Shown here: one piece after another, positions 45,883 to 59,400 of the stretch | Layout of the letters: each line of letters begins with the position of its first letter | Numbering within the stretch: position 1 is the first letter of the stretch | The notes under the pieces: model-generated | What the model was told of the DNA's origin: nothing | Databases searched by the model: none | What the model saw: the letters and a program-made list of their open reading frames with translations, nothing else | Position numbers and translations under genes: made by a program | Source: Nomia melanderi | Lineage: Eukaryota; Arthropoda; Insecta; Hymenoptera; Halictidae | Assembly (NCBI RefSeq): GCF_051020985.1 | Contig: NC_135010.1 | Coordinates: 12,088,001 to 12,152,000, forward strand | DNA length: 64,000 nt | Direction of reading: 5' to 3'

Positions 45883-46590
45883 GGGTTTCGGCCGGGCAAC
45901 GCGTTCGTTTTACGCCAGGAGAGCTGCTACATGATCGAAAAAAGAGAGAGGGAGTCCGAAGACACTGCTTCGTCTTTTACTTGGTATGCGTTAATATCGA
46001 TATTCACGAAAATGTGGCAATTGGGTTTCAGTAACGCGTTCGCCTTATCTGACAGCTACTACCGGAGAAAGATAAAGAAAGTGCACAACACAGGGTCATC
46101 GTATAAACAGTTGTTGGTTTGATGTACTACCGAAAACGATGGGTTTCGATGAAGCAACTCGTTTCATCCTGGGAGAGCTACTACAAGAGTAAGAAGATAA
46201 AGAAAGACAACATAGGGTCTGCACAGGTACATAGGCCTGTTAATCTTGTTATTACCAAAGATGACCAAGGACAATCGGATTTCAGTCTCGGCGACGCGTT
46301 CGATCGTAGGAGAGCTACACGATCGAAATGAGAGAGAGACGTGTACAACATATGGTCATCCTGTACAGCTACTTAAGCCTGTCGCGTGGATGTCGTTATT
46401 GCCAAAAATGAGCAACGGCAGTCGGGTTGCAATCGAGCAACCCGGCCGTCTTATCGTAGAACAGCTACTACACGCGCGGCGGAGGGGGGAGGGGAAAGAG
46501 AGAGGTGCACAACACACAACGGGTCGTCTTCTGCACGGCCAGTTCGGCTCGTTGCGTTAATGTTGTTATTGCCAAAAATGACGAGGAACG
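45883..46590 (+). repeat. Five-copy diverged tandem repeat, about 118-146 bp units
   Basis: Each unit has GGGTTTC(A/G), a (C)AACGCGTTCG-like block, GAGAGCTACTAC, a GAAAGAGA run, GTGCACAACA, and GGTCATC. The fuller copies add GTACAG, then TTATTGCCAAAAATGA. Unit starts are at about 45886, 46022, 46140, 46276 and 46422. The frames through it are short and out of phase between copies, so it is not a coding repeat. Confidence 0.8.
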
Positions 46591-48770
46591 AGTTTACGCG
46601 GCTCACCGATACCGCCGTGTGCCGTCTTAAGCAGCGCCGCACACCGAATCCGGTTAGACCGGTTCGGCGAGACGTTAGATTTTCGCGTGATCGCACTTTC
46701 GGTTTCTGAATATTGTGTCCTTGAATGGAGTCCCGGGGCCCGCCGCCGCCGCCGCCGCCACCGCCGCCGCCGAAGTGGTGTTGCGCGCGCGCGAGCGAGC
46801 GAGCGAGCGAGCGACCGTTCGCAATGGAGGTGATGCAAGAATGAGTGCACCGAAATTTACGGGTCGGCACGAAAACAGGGCTGCCCCGGGGGACGGCGGG
46901 GAGACACCCGAGGAAATACATACGTATCGAGCCGGTAATTACCGGTGCCTTTACCGATGTTACCGAACGGACTTCATCGCCCACCGACGATTAACATCTC
47001 GACGCCGGCCACGGGCCCGTCCCCGTCGATCTGAATTTCGATACACCGGCAGATTATGCGCCGATCGCCGCGCATTTAATTGATAACATTAGCACCGCGG
47101 GGAACGATATCGAGCGGCATCGATGCGCGACCGGATTCCCGGGCGGTTTTTCGGCGGATCTTGAAATACTGGATCGCTGGAACGCTCCGACGGAAATGTA
47201 ACCGGGTTACCGGTTTTCGGGACCCGTTCGCGGAATAATGAAGAACTTCGACAACAGAGGAATCAACGAGATGGTAACATTCGATCGGATATCAATGCTA
47301 AGTTGAAAGATCAGCTTATTCGAGTCGCGAGAGTTTCATTGAACGTTTCCATCGAATGGAACGGAGAACGGCGAGCCGATTTTTGAAAAAGAGGCGCACG
47401 CGTATAATAGCGTGCAGCGTGGAGAGATTAACGAGAAGCCGGGGTTCATCGAGAGGCCTCGAAAAGACGCGAAGCTGGCTGGCTCTCGCTCTCGGTTGCT
47501 GCACGGCGCTGCGCTGCGCGGCACGGCGCGGCGCGGCGCGGCGCGGCGCAAAACGTAAGCCTCGAAGGACAAGAACGGGACGACGGGGCATTGGAACGGC
47601 GCGAAGAATGATGGATCATCATGCATGCCCGAAAACCCGTTGGGACTCCACGGAGATGAAGAATGTTGCCCGGGGACGAGAAGAATCCAGCGACCGAGCG
47701 GGCCCGCTTTGCTCGCCGGCGATATCGGCGATCGGGGCCCGCTCGAAAAGCGGATCGATCGGGACCGAACAACCTCTCTCTCTCTCTCTCTGTCTCTCTT
47801 TCAGGCCCGTTTTTCTCGGTCCGGTTGTCGCGTCTTTCGATCGCGTTTCTCGAGATTCGCAGAACCTTTTTGTCCCCGGCGAACGGCGCCGCGTGGGATC
47901 CTGCTAAAGAATCATCAACGTAGAGCACCACACCCAGCCAGTAAATCAACGATAATCGAACCGCGAATCTCTCGAAAGAACAGCAGTAGCTCGACAGTGA
48001 AAGAAACTCGCTACGGGGAATATCGATTCGTGAGAGCCAGCCGGCGCTGCAGCAGAAACTGCATATCCCACGAGCGCCGCGAACCCGTTGAACCCTGGGT
48101 CCGCGTCACGACGCCCCGAAAACGCCGGGACGTGGCTACGGCAGGGAAGGGAAAAAAAAAAAAAAGGACGGAGAGAAGGCTCGGCTCGTTCTTTTGCTGG
48201 CCAGGCTGCTGGCTGCCGATAAATGCGCGCGATCGGAAGAGGGAACGAGAACGAGCAGCCCGAGCGGGGTCCGCTGCGGGCCGAAACCCGGCGGGCGAAC
48301 GTGGAGAGGACACGCGGTGCGCGACCATGGGGGACGGGGGAAGGGTGACGGGTCCGAGGGGAACGTCCCGAACAAGGAGGTCCTTCCGAGAAAGAGTAAC
48401 GAGGAGAGAACTGCCTGATAAATATACGGATCGGTCCAGGTGCGACGGAGAGGGCAGCCGAGAACGGGCCGAGGCCTGGCCGCTCGCGAGGCGGCCGACG
48501 AAAACGGGGGCTGGTTCCAGCCGGGGTGGCGCAACCCTGTCGCGGCGCAAATGAAAAAGCGGCCGGGATTCGAGAAAAATTACGCGATAAACACACCAGA
48601 GCGAGCCGATAATAAGAAAAGGACGGACTCGGGGATCGGCCCGGAGAGAAGAAAGACTCGGCTGGCCGGCCGGCCAGCCGCTCGGAAGGGGCAGGGGGCC
48701 TCTGGCGCAGGGGGACAAGGACGGAGACGGGCCGAAGAGAGAACGCTGCTGCTGGGTCTCCCCGACTCAT
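46591..48770. other. GC-rich non-coding DNA with triplet and pentamer runs
   Basis: It contains a GCC run (46739-46772), a GCGA run (46795-46813) and a GGCGC/GCGGCGC run (about 47512-47550). A CT run ends in a good acceptor-like CTCTCTTTCAG at about 47793-47804, but no coding frame follows it convincingly. The long frames on both strands in 47.4-48.8 kb overlap one another and are Arg/Pro/Ser-rich artefacts. Confidence 0.45.
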
Positions 48771-49315
48771 AACTCGGCAGGTGGTGGGGGAACGCCCTTG
48801 ACTCGGACTCTCGGCTGGCGGGGGAGGAGTGGGACCACGGTGCGGCCTTGAGTCGGCCCGTCTCGTTCTTCGACAGCGTTTCTCAATCTCGCAGTCTCGT
48901 CGGGGGTCTGCCGGCCGGCTCCGTGACGTTCGCCGCTGCTCGAGGAAACTTGTAATCGACGCGAGAGAAAGACGGTATGACGGTAGGAGCGCAGGAAGGA
49001 AGGAAGGAAGGAAGAGAAGCGGCGGGGGGGGAAGGATGAAGGAAAGAAACAGACGGTTGGACCCCGACGGGACACGTCGGCTGGTAGGGCGCTGCTGGTA
49101 GGGTCAGGTGGCCGACATTGTTTTCGTGACATTCCTATGCTATTCGTGTTTTCGCGGTCACGTCTCCCTTTCTCTGTCCGTCTGTCCGACCGTCTGTTCC
49201 GCCACGGTCGCGCGGCAGGAGGATCGATCATGCACCGGTGATCTCTGTTTTCCAGCAGACTCCGTGAGTCATCCGGTCGACTACGGTCCCGCCGATCGAC
49301 GACTCTGGCCGCGCC

Positions 49316-49348
<33 letters not shown>

Positions 49349-51240
49349 GAGAGGGGGGGAGAGAGAAGGATAGAGGACGCGTTAGCCCATTGTGGACCTA
49401 ACCCTCCAGAAGATCTCAAGGTTTGAGTCAGGTTACAGGGATTTCGGGCACTCGATTCCGGCAGGCAGCGTATCACCGAACAACAAAGGAGGATCCACGG
49501 AAACCTACGAGGCGACGCGAAGACAAGGGAAAAGCATAGGAGAGGACGAAGACGAGACCTACGGTCGAAAGCTAATCATCCTCGGCGGGGATCGCCAGTC
49601 ACGCGGGCCTCTCGAAACGAGTCGACGGACTTAAAGAAGGGTTCAAGGTTCATGAACTTGGCACGACGATCGTCGCGACGGCTCTTACGAGCGGCTCAGG
49701 AGTAACGAGAAGCCTCTCCTCTCGCGGTGTCTACGTACTGGTTTCTCTTGTGTCGTGGTCACGTGACGCGAAATTCCTTTTCGACACGGGGAACGGGCCG
49801 TGGGAGGGGGGGCAGGGATGGTTCGAGGGGAACAGCGGCCGGCGGGGGGAGGGGAGGTTGGCGGCTCGAGAGAAGCAGAGGAAGAAAGAGGATGAGAAAG
49901 GAAGAGGAGAACAGCATCCACCTCGAAAAAAACATTCCGATGCGCTGATTGCATCTACCGGTGCATCGGGAGGCGGCGGAGGTGCTAATCGGGTTACCCG
50001 AGTCTCCTTGAGGAGGCGAGGGCCACCGATGAAAGGAATCGGCGTGGTCTTAGTCGCCGCGTAAAAATAATTCATAATTCCGAGCCGCGGGACGTAAACA
50101 CGCGGCGGCGGCGGCGGCGGCGACGAGGAAAAAGCGGGTTGTTTCGGGCGAGATTCGCTCGCCGGAGCGAGCCGTTTCCGCGTGGAATGTCCCGCGAGCC
50201 TCGATCGACCGATTCGGTCGCGAGTAATTGGCGTAATGACGGAGCCGGTGGGCGGGGAGCGCCTTTTTCGGTCGGCGGGACCGTTGAAATTACACGCGGG
50301 GCCGCAACTGGGTCGGTCCTGAGAAACGCTTTTTCGCGTTCGCTTTCGCAACCGGGGGCCCCCTGTCATTTCGCGTGATTATCGATCGCAACGGGGACTC
50401 GCAGGCGCGAGCCACCGGTCCGAGCGCAGCCGCGCGATCGGCGCTCGCGATCGAGCCGCTTATTATCCGCGCCGCGGATAACGTGCCCGGGCTGCGGCCC
50501 ACGAACCACACGCGGATCGGTCTCCCTAAATACGAATGCGTGCGCTTCCCCCGGCGGATAATTGTCCCCGGGGACCGTAGAGAGAGGCCTTGTCCCGCAG
50601 CTGATCACTGTGATCAGCCGGCGGAGGCGGGATCGAGAGGAACTAGGCGGTAGACGCCGGGGAAATGAACTTACACCGAAACTGGAGTAGACCGGTGGTT
50701 CCTTATCTGCACGGGATCGGGAGCAACGGGGGGCGGGTGGGGGCGACTCGTCTCCGGTGGCGGTAGTTCGCGGACGAGAGGAGACGCGCGAAGAAACAGG
50801 CTGCGGAGCATCCAGCGGGATCCCCGGAAGGTGAAATTAAGGAAGTTGAGAACAAAACGCGCCTCGTCTGCCAGAAGCGTCTGCAAGGCTAAAGCAGCGG
50901 GAGAGTGTGTGTCCGTGGTCGAAGAAGAAGAAGAAGAAGAAGAAGAGAGTGGAAGGAAGAAGGAGTACGGGGGGACAGAGAAAGGTAGAAGTGAACGAGC
51001 GGTGGATGCTGCGAAAGGAGACGAACAGCTCTAAAAGGAACGATCGAGAGAGAGGACGATACGCGACGGACGAGGAACGTTGGAAGAGGACAGAGTTAAA
51101 TCACAGGGGAGGCAGAGCGAGAGAGAGGATCGGAGAAAGATGTTGATGGAAGGAGAAGAATCTACGCAGAGACCGATCCAGGAGGTAGGGGAAAGTTGGT
51201 CCGTGCAGGGTCTGGCCGGTGCATGGTAGAGAGGGGTATA
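48771..51240. other. GC- and purine-rich non-coding DNA
   Basis: It contains a GGAA run (49001-49018), a GA microsatellite (49316-49353), a GGC run (50102-50126) and a GAA run (50920-50946). No frame has a recognisable domain. CpG-dense around 50100-50600. Confidence 0.45.
49316..49353. repeat. (GA)n microsatellite
   Basis: An AG run with one TAG interruption. Confidence 0.95.
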
Positions 51241-53530
51241 TACGACGCACCGAACACCCTTTATACTTTATTTTGCCCCGACGCGAAATACCGGCTGACA
51301 GTTACTCCCTCGGACGAAATAAAAGGTGGGCATCCTTCTCTCACGGAAGAGAGGAGCAACTCGGAGAGGAACTTCCACTTGGCCTACTACTCCACTCCAC
51401 AGAGCAGCTCGCCACGGACGAGCTACCGGGGGCTTTTCTTTTTACGCGAGCCACTTCCTGCTCGAACTTTGTTTTTCTTTCTTGTCCCCCGCCCCCGTCC
51501 TCCGCCTCGCCACAGCTTCTTCTTTCTTTCTTTCTTTCTTTTCTTCCCTTTCTTTTCTTTCTTTCTCCCGTTCCCTCTTTTCTTTCCTTCTTTTCCCTTT
51601 CTTGCTGTTGCCCGGCCAGGGGCCCGGGGATTATGCAACGCATAACGGAGAACATCTAAACAACCGACCGCCGAATCCAGATCGTCGCGTATACGACGCG
51701 CGCGCTATATACGGTACGCTCTCCCCCGCGTCGCGCTAAACTTCCACCCTCCCGGCCACCACCTCTTCCTACTGCCGCGGCCGCTCCCCGTTCCACGTCC
51801 TATTCCGTGCCACGCCATCCCGTCCCGTCCCGTCCCATCTCATCCCATCCCATCCTCTCCGTCATCCCGTCCCGCCTCTCCTCCGCCGTCTCCTCTTCCT
51901 CCGCCGCCGCCTCGCCGGTCTCCCCCTCGGATCCTCTCGTTGGATTTGCGTTTCGAAAGTGGCCGCGCGCTAAACCGACGCCCGAACGAAGTTAGCCTTA
52001 ATTCGATCTTCGGCCGGGCGGGATAAGTTTGTTTGGAAACGCGATCGTTCCAATTGCATAAATTAACGCGGCACCGAATTCGAAACGGGTTAAGCCGGCC
52101 CATTACCGGGCGACACCGGTCACGTACACGCGCCGCGCCCGCCCCGCCCCGCCCCAGCATAAGCTTTCTAAGCGTTGTTGCTCAATTAGAAAGTGCTCTA
52201 AGCAGCATCCGCTCCTGTACTTTCTGCCCCTCGCTCCCCCTACTCCGTCGCGCTCCGTCCCCTCCGCCGTCCCGGCCCCCCTGGCCCTCGTTCCACCCCA
52301 CGGGACCGCTCGGCGACTTGTATGTAGAGCGACTGCGGATAAAGGGTTACGTCGGAATCACCGGCACCCGGTTTCACCGGACCGGCCCGGACAGAACTCC
52401 AGTTTCACCGTCAACGGCATTACACCGGGCGGACACCGTCCGCCCCCCGTGCAAGGGACTGCGTCGTCGAAACGACGGGGATACACCGGCTTCCGCCAGT
52501 TTCGACCGTTACGTCCGCGGACCGTGCTTTCCGATCCGGAGCTTCCGATTGGGATCGTTCCACGTTTCGTTTGAGCCCCGAACGGTCGAACCTCGAGATC
52601 TTCGGATCACTTCCGAGTTTCGACTACATCGCGCCATCGTCCTCGTCTCATCGAGAGTTGAAACTGTTTCAAGAGTTTATCGGCGCTGAATTCGGGGAGT
52701 AAAATACATGCGACCAGCCGAATGCTAATCCGAAGAAACGGAAGAAAATGTTCTTCGATCCGGCAGAAAATATTCCACGATTATATCAAGTTCGGGAGGC
52801 GAAGTTGGAGTTTCTGGATCGCACGCGATGAACTTTATCGCGGCTCCGAGGCGAGCGGACGGCGTTTCTCCTCGGAATTTCGAGCGGAGCCCGGTCCAGG
52901 GGAGTTGCACGTTTCGAGGTTCGTTTTCGAGGATCGTTTATAACCTGTTGCTGGGGGGTTGTTCGTCGCGACATGGAACGGCTGATACGAACAAGCCGAT
53001 AGGGTTTAATCCGACGACAAGCGAAACCTCGGCGAATATTATGCGAAGGTTCTTTATGCGCCTCCCGTCCGCCCGGAGGAGGCGAAAAAGAGAGAGAGAG
53101 AGAGAGAGGGAGAAGGGAGAGAGAGAACCGTAACAAGTTCCAGCGGAAGAACTGTCCCCCGCTCTCGTCCCTACGCCCTTCCCGGCCCACTGTTTACACC
53201 CCCGTTGCACACGAATCGCAAGAAGCAACCCTTATCGTCGGGAACGCCGGCTCGGACGGTTACGATTGAATTATTCATGCAATTTCGTTAATCACCCCCG
53301 ACGCTGGCCGCCGATTACGGTCAAAACGCTATCACCGGCCCGCTGATTAACTATTATCGACCCACTAATGGCCTCGCTTAAGGTTTCAACGGGATTTCAA
53401 CGATCCTCCTTTTCCCACCGATCGAAAGTTCGGCGAGAGAAGGGAAGCTATCGGTCAGGGTCGCCTGCGCAGACTACTATGACCTTGGGGATACGAAGAA
53501 GTAGATCATCTTGGTGGATCTTGGCTCCTT
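51241..53530. other. Unique non-coding DNA with pyrimidine repeats
   Basis: A CTTT array (51516-51602), a CCCGT/CCCAT pentamer array (about 51818-51858), C-rich patches and a GA array (53087-53128). Short spurious frames only. Confidence 0.5.
51516..51602. repeat. (TTTC)n array
   Basis: TTTC/TTCC units, imperfect. Confidence 0.9.
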
Positions 53531-53649
53531 GACGTTTACCCGATCTTGTCAAACGATTTTCTCATAGAAGATGTACTTTCAAAGTCAGTTACCGCAAGAA
53601 TTAAGTTTCTTCTTTGAGTTCGTAAGAACGTCGATAGAAGCGTTAAACT

Positions 53650-54030
53650 TTTATCCATACTCAATGAGTGCCCTAATTCTCCAACAATATTCTCTAATCG
53701 TTCACTCGATTCTTCTAAACGATCTTTCGAAAGACCTTCGAATATCAACAATTCCGACACCTAACATTCTTCAATTTCTAAGGACATGATCGAAGCTGCG
53801 AAGACTAAAAGCATCCATATTCAATGAATACCCTAATTATCCAACAATATTCTCTAATCGTTCACTCGATTCTTCTAAACGATCTTTCGAAAGACCTTCT
53901 ATATCAACAATTCCGACACCTAACATTCTTCAATTTATAAGGACACTCTCTATCGAAGCTGCGAAGACCAAAAGCATCCATACTCAACGAGTACCCTAAC
54001 TCTCCAATATTCGCACCTAATCGTTCGCTT
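53650..54030 (+). repeat. About 2.4-copy tandem repeat, 160-bp unit
   Basis: The block CCAACAATATTCTCTAATCG occurs at 53681 and 53841. Each time it is followed by TTCACTCGATTCTTCTAAAC, GATCTTTCGAAAGACCTTC, ACACCTAACATTCTTCAATT and GAAGCTGCGAAGAC. A third, shorter copy starts near 53990 (CCCTAACTCTCCAATATTCG). The first two copies are nearly identical, so the duplication is recent. Confidence 0.9.
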
Positions 54031-55165
54031 CCTCAAACTCGAGTCACTCAAAGTTCTAACGCTTAACGAGGCAATTTCTAATCCCCAAGGAGCCTGAGCC
54101 ATCGGGACACCCCGAATCCCGACGAAATCGGAGCGACGGATTGCGAACGGTCTGAAACATCGTTACCCGGTAGTTCAAGGACTCGTCTGGTCTTGAGGCG
54201 AAGGCGACTGAAAATCGCGTTGCCCGGCGAGTCGATATTTCTCGCCCGGGCCGGGATTACGGAAGGGGGCGGAGGGGCAGCAGACAGAGGGGGGCCGGAA
54301 TCGAAAAACCGAGAGCCGAGAGGGGCCGCGTGACGCGGCAGCGGCGACAATCTTGGCTTAGGCCCTGTCCTTGGACGATTATTAGCCGAACTGATACGGC
54401 GTGCGAGTCAATCAGGCCCGGCTTGATCGATACGGACGCTTTGTTTTCGCCGAGGGGCCCCGGTAGTCTCTCGAGCTCCTCTCCCAGGACACTCTCGAAC
54501 GGTTCGAGGCGAGGAGAGAGGCTCGCCGCCTCTCTCACTCTCTCTCTCTTCGATGCTGTCTCGCCTCTCGCACGGCCACCACGGCTCTCCGTGGCTGCTA
54601 CCTGCCAATGAAACGCCTGCCGACCTTCGAATCGGCGGCCGACCGTTTTTGTGCTCCGCGAAAAGGTAGTAGCTCCGTGCCCGGGACCTCGAGCCACGGT
54701 TTTCGAGCAAGAGCTGGGTGTCTAAGCGACGCCCAGGGGCACGTGAACCTGAAGGGGACTCGCAGGGGAAAAACTGACTGATAGGCGCACCGTTCGACCG
54801 GTTGGAACCGGCCGGCGAACCGTGCGACCGAGCTGCGAGAATGTTTGCTGGAGATAGGGGATCGGCTGGAGTCTCTTCAGCTATCTTCGCGACGGGTGTG
54901 ATTATCGTAGACGATCAAAGTTGATGGATTTACGTGTATTCTGTTTTGTTCCTTAGGGATCAGGCGAATTGGAGTTTTTTGAAACTGGGAAGTTTGGCAA
55001 GAGGTTGATTTTGGGACACTTGGCTTGTAGATGTTATGAACTTTGAGTTTGCAGGTTTTTGATGAGTTTTGAAAATAAGCTTGGAGGAGATATCTTCCGT
55101 TTCGAGTCTACGAACTTCTCTAAGAGGAAGAGTTGTTGGAGGAAACTTGATTTGATCGTGATTAT
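54031..55165. other. Unique non-coding DNA
   Basis: Mixed CpG-rich and ordinary sequence with no domain-bearing frame. The frames at 54257-54710 on both strands overlap and look compositional. Confidence 0.5.
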
Positions 55166-55260
55166 ACAGGGTGTTCCACGAATCTACAAATATTTATCGA
55201 AACACTTGCTGATTTCGCCTGAATCGAGCACTTGAAAACAAAAGACACATCCGCGATTCT
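55166..55260. repeat. Possible transposon terminus (ACAGGGTGTTCCACG)
   Basis: TATACAGGGTGTTCCACGAA (from about 55164) is the type of terminus seen at the edge of many insect repeat copies. Only one end is visible and there is no transposase, so this is tentative. Confidence 0.25.
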
Positions 55261-56238
55261 GACGGCACTCGACTGTGTTCGGCGTACACGCGTTTCGAAT
55301 TGTATTCCGCGGCCGCGCCGCAATTCACCTCCTTTTATTTCCTATTCCTTTGTTCGCGGGAAGCTCGTCGCCGTCGGTTGCGAGCAGAAGCGATGAATTT
55401 CCCCACTTAGAGAGTTAATTCTGGTCCGAAGGGATCGAATAAGAGGAAGCAACAGGTGAGAGGGAAACACGGTTAGTGCTAAAATTGTGCGAGCGCGTTT
55501 AAACACCGCCGACTCGGAGTTAAACGCGTCGAATGCCTTCCACGGCCCTTCGAGCGGCGAGCGCGCTCGTTGACGTTCGAATTTTATTTAATGGAACACC
55601 GCGGGAATCAATCGATCGAACGAACGAACGAACCGCCCGCGACCTGCACGTCTTTGGCTCGGTTTCGCTCGTCGGGAATCGGCGGAGCGATCCGCTCGAC
55701 GGGCACTAGAGCGCGGCCATGCGAATTAATGGGACTCCCGCGAATCCCGTTTCACATGACAAAACAAACGGCGCCCCGTTCGCCCCGTCGTTAAGGAGTT
55801 TTCTCGCGCGAGACCGTTAACGCCGCGGAATCGGTCGTTAATTAACGGCGGACCGTTTAAATCGAATCAAAGATCAATCGTTTCTACGCGGATCAATCGC
55901 TGGATAAGCAAGTTCCCCGGTCGGCAGCGATTTCCCGCGCGAGGATAAACGTAACGATTAATTCGTCGCGTAGGCGTACGTGCGTGTGAACTGCGAAGCG
56001 CAACGAACCGGTCGATGGGACGGGATGCTACCCTTTCGTTTAATCAGGGTGAATCGCGTCGCTGATGGCACTCGCGATAATCTTACGCATATTTTCCTCG
56101 CGCGCGTCCCGTTTTTCCTGATCGGCGCGTGGGACGTTATCGAGTCGTCCCGCAAACTGGACGCATTTTCAAGCAGATAATTACGGGATACCCTCGTCGG
56201 GAAACTTTCGTTTATTTTCCTCGAAGATTCCGATTGCA
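55261..56238. other. Unique CpG-rich non-coding DNA
   Basis: No supported gene. Short run CGAACGAACGAACGAACCG near 55618. No RNA gene recognised. Confidence 0.5.
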
Positions 56239-56492
56239 TTAACCCCTCGGCTACGGCAGGATTTCGCGTCAACGTTTCTAAGGATGCGCATTGAAGCTGT
56301 GGAATCGCTGAATTCGACTAAATTCAATCAATCTAAAATAATCACATTTTTCACATTAGTAACAGTTTGCAAATAATCAAACAGTTCATAAATAATCGCG
56401 TTAGCAACAGTTTACGGATGCCTACAGGCGAAAATAGTGTAAAAGCGAAGTTTTAAAGCGCCTTTAGTCGCCAACGGTAGCCAAGGTGTTAA
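56239..56492 (+). mobile_element. piggyBac-like MITE (CCCCTCGGCTACG / CCTTGGCTACC termini)
   Basis: It starts TTAACCCCTCGGCTACGGC and ends GGTAGCCAAGGTGTTAA, with TTAA at 56239-56242 and 56489-56492. The ends are imperfect inverted repeats. The interior is about 215 bp and non-coding. Confidence 0.75.
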
Positions 56493-59400
56493 GGAAGCCG
56501 AGGTAAAAATCGTTCGCGACGATTCCACTGTAAAAATACACGCGCAACGCAGTGCCATTAATTCCGTCGAGGCGATCACAGTAAATAACGAAGCGACGCC
56601 AGTTCTTTTAGCCCGGCCGGGCGACACAGAAGTAAATTACCGTTGAACGCGAGCGAATTTCACCGAATCACGTGTATCGGCAATTTCGCGCACTTCGCGT
56701 GACGCGTCGCCGGAAACCTTTTAATTTCTCCCGCGACGCCCCGATTAACCCCGTCCCATCGGCCAAAGGGTTGCCGGTGCCATTGATTCGTCCCCGCCGC
56801 GGGTTCGTCGCGTTCAGTTCCGCGAGCGTTGATTTCTGTTGATCGTCTAGTGATATAGAGAGGGAGGGCGGGGGGTACGGGGGCGGGGGAGGAAAAACAA
56901 ATTGTGATCGGCGCGCGCGAACGGTAAAAGCGTCAATAACTAATTGGTCGATTAAATAAAACGTAGTGCCGGGGATTCGCTCGTTGGGCGACAATGATTT
57001 CGCGGGATGAAATCGGGGTGCGAGGTGAAGCTAGAGGGAAAAACGTTGTATAAAATAGAAATAGATAAAGCAAGCAAGAAAGAGAGAGAGTGTATGTGCG
57101 TGTGTGTGAGAGAGAGAGAAAAAGAGGGAGAAGAAAAGAAACAAAAAATTCAGGTCCAATTTTTATAAGTCGAAACGATGTCAATGTGGGAACGATACGA
57201 AAGGGGTGGGTGGGAAACAAAAGACGCTAAATCAAATATACGTATTATTAAGGGTGCCCGATGGCAACTGAGAGACACAGGGGAGAGAGAATCGAAGACA
57301 GAGGCGAAGGGGATAGTTCGAGATCACGGTGAAACGAGTTTGTTCCGTTCGTGTTTTCGTTACCACGCCGATTAACTGCGTTGTGTATACGGTAAGAGCC
57401 TCTGCAAACCGATCGAGTCCTCTAATATCTATGGAACTCGGATGTCCCGTAAGAAACCGATATAACCAGAGAACACCAACTCGAGTTGGACCGTCGGAAG
57501 GTTTCACGGGAAATTCGTAAGCATTTCGTCGTTTCAGCGGGTTCTGCCGTAAATACAAAGCAGGAGCGCGAGGTTCGTCGCGCGGGTGCTCTGAAGTTTG
57601 CAAGCATCTTCCACGCTCTACCAAAGAATACGTAATTCAGTGTGACTTATAGGGGAGGAACAGAGTGCGTGCGACACGTGTGCGTGTGTGTGCTTGCGTG
57701 TGTGGGGCTGCGTGACAGGGAGACAGCGGAGCGAGAGACGGGATGAACCACGAATAATTATACGTACGATTTTAATGACTGTTTCGAACCCGTTCCGACA
57801 TAAGTATCGATAAGACGAGTCCACGCGGGAAACCCGAGGATCCTCTCGCGGGGAGGGCGCGACGCAGGTTACATCGTTTCCCACCCGGTTTTCTTGTTTC
57901 CCCCGGTTCCACGGTTCCCCTCCCTGTTCCCCTCTCCTTTCTACCGTTCCACGAGGCGAGGCGAGACGGAAAACGGTTCCACGTCGAGCCACGCTTCCAC
58001 TTTTTTAATTAGAATATGAACCGTTGCTTCGGCTAGCCGCCGCGTAACTAATTACGAAGCCTGCTTTCCAAAGATTCGCGGAATATTTTTGATACGTTGG
58101 ATTATATATATACATATGATATATACACACACGGAGAGACACATAGACGAACGTACACACGGACATATACACGGACACGACGAGCATCGGGGGGGCTGGC
58201 CAGGTCCGCTGCCGCGCGCGTTTCAGGTAATCATTTCGCATAATCGTTATTATCCGACGTCGCGACGTGGCTTCGCCGAGGAACGATAATCGAGCCTCGC
58301 CCGGGGACACCGACCGTTCGCTTCTACGAGATGATTAAAGATTTCCATCCTTCTTTCGCCTTCCGCGCGGCTACCAGAGCGAGACGGTCCGGCTCGCCGT
58401 CCTCGGCTCGTCGATCAGCCTCTAGTTTCGGGCTGGCTAGCGATCGTGTATGTTTACGATTTTCATTGATACTTTATACGAATGGGGGTTGTAATTGTTT
58501 AGTTCTGAATCTCTGATTTCTGAGATTCGCGTGGACACATCAAGTTTTCGAGGGACGATAGAGTAAATTGGATATCCGTGAACCTAGTACGTTGAATCCT
58601 AAGTTTCTTGGGAGGCTTTCGAACAATTCGAAGAAATAGATTTGCGAGTTTCTCATCGACGGGACACGAGTGTTTGTCGTTCAGAAATGCCCGAGGTTGA
58701 TTGATATTTCACGGATGAACGTTCGCCGGGACCGTTCCGCCGATTTCCGGTCGCGGATCGAACGAGCATCGTACGCAAAGGGGAGACGGTTCATTAATCA
58801 TCCCGTACGCGCGATTTCCGAAGAACAAAAACTTAGGGACTAATTTCACCGGTCGCACAGCGTGAGATCGAGGCGACGTAGTTATCGGGGAAGGAGCCAT
58901 CGATTTTCCATAGAGGATCCGTTCCCGTTTCGGCCTCGGTTCGATCGGGTTTCCCGTGCGGCGCACTGTTCATCACCTTTTTCCGATAATTAAGATGGTT
59001 TCCCTCGTGAGATTGCGCGCGTTACGACACGCGTCATTTAATCAAAATGTTATTGTAATACTAGTACGGTAAGAAGAACGAGAGAGAGAGACAGAGAGAC
59101 AGAGAGAGAGAGAGAGAGAAATAGATGAGAGAATGCGAGCGAGAGAGAAAAAGGGAGAGAATGAGAGTGAAAGAACGGGCGAGCGCGCTTTAAATATACA
59201 CATCGACTGATTATCGTTAAGGATGGATCGCTGGAACGAAGATTAGCGACGAATTTTATTGTCGGACTTAATAGAGGAATATTTCTGACTAGATACGCTT
59301 GTTTTAAACGCTCGCGCGCCAAGTAACTGCTAATTTTCGTTTGGCCGTCCATTCCGAGACTTACACGCGAGCTTTTTGTCCACTTTCTTTCCCAAGGTTC

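Noticed and set aside
47446..48770. Long overlapping frames on both strands (up to 309 aa)
   Set aside because: CpG-rich DNA with few stop codons on any strand; Arg/Pro/Ser-rich and no recognisable fold.
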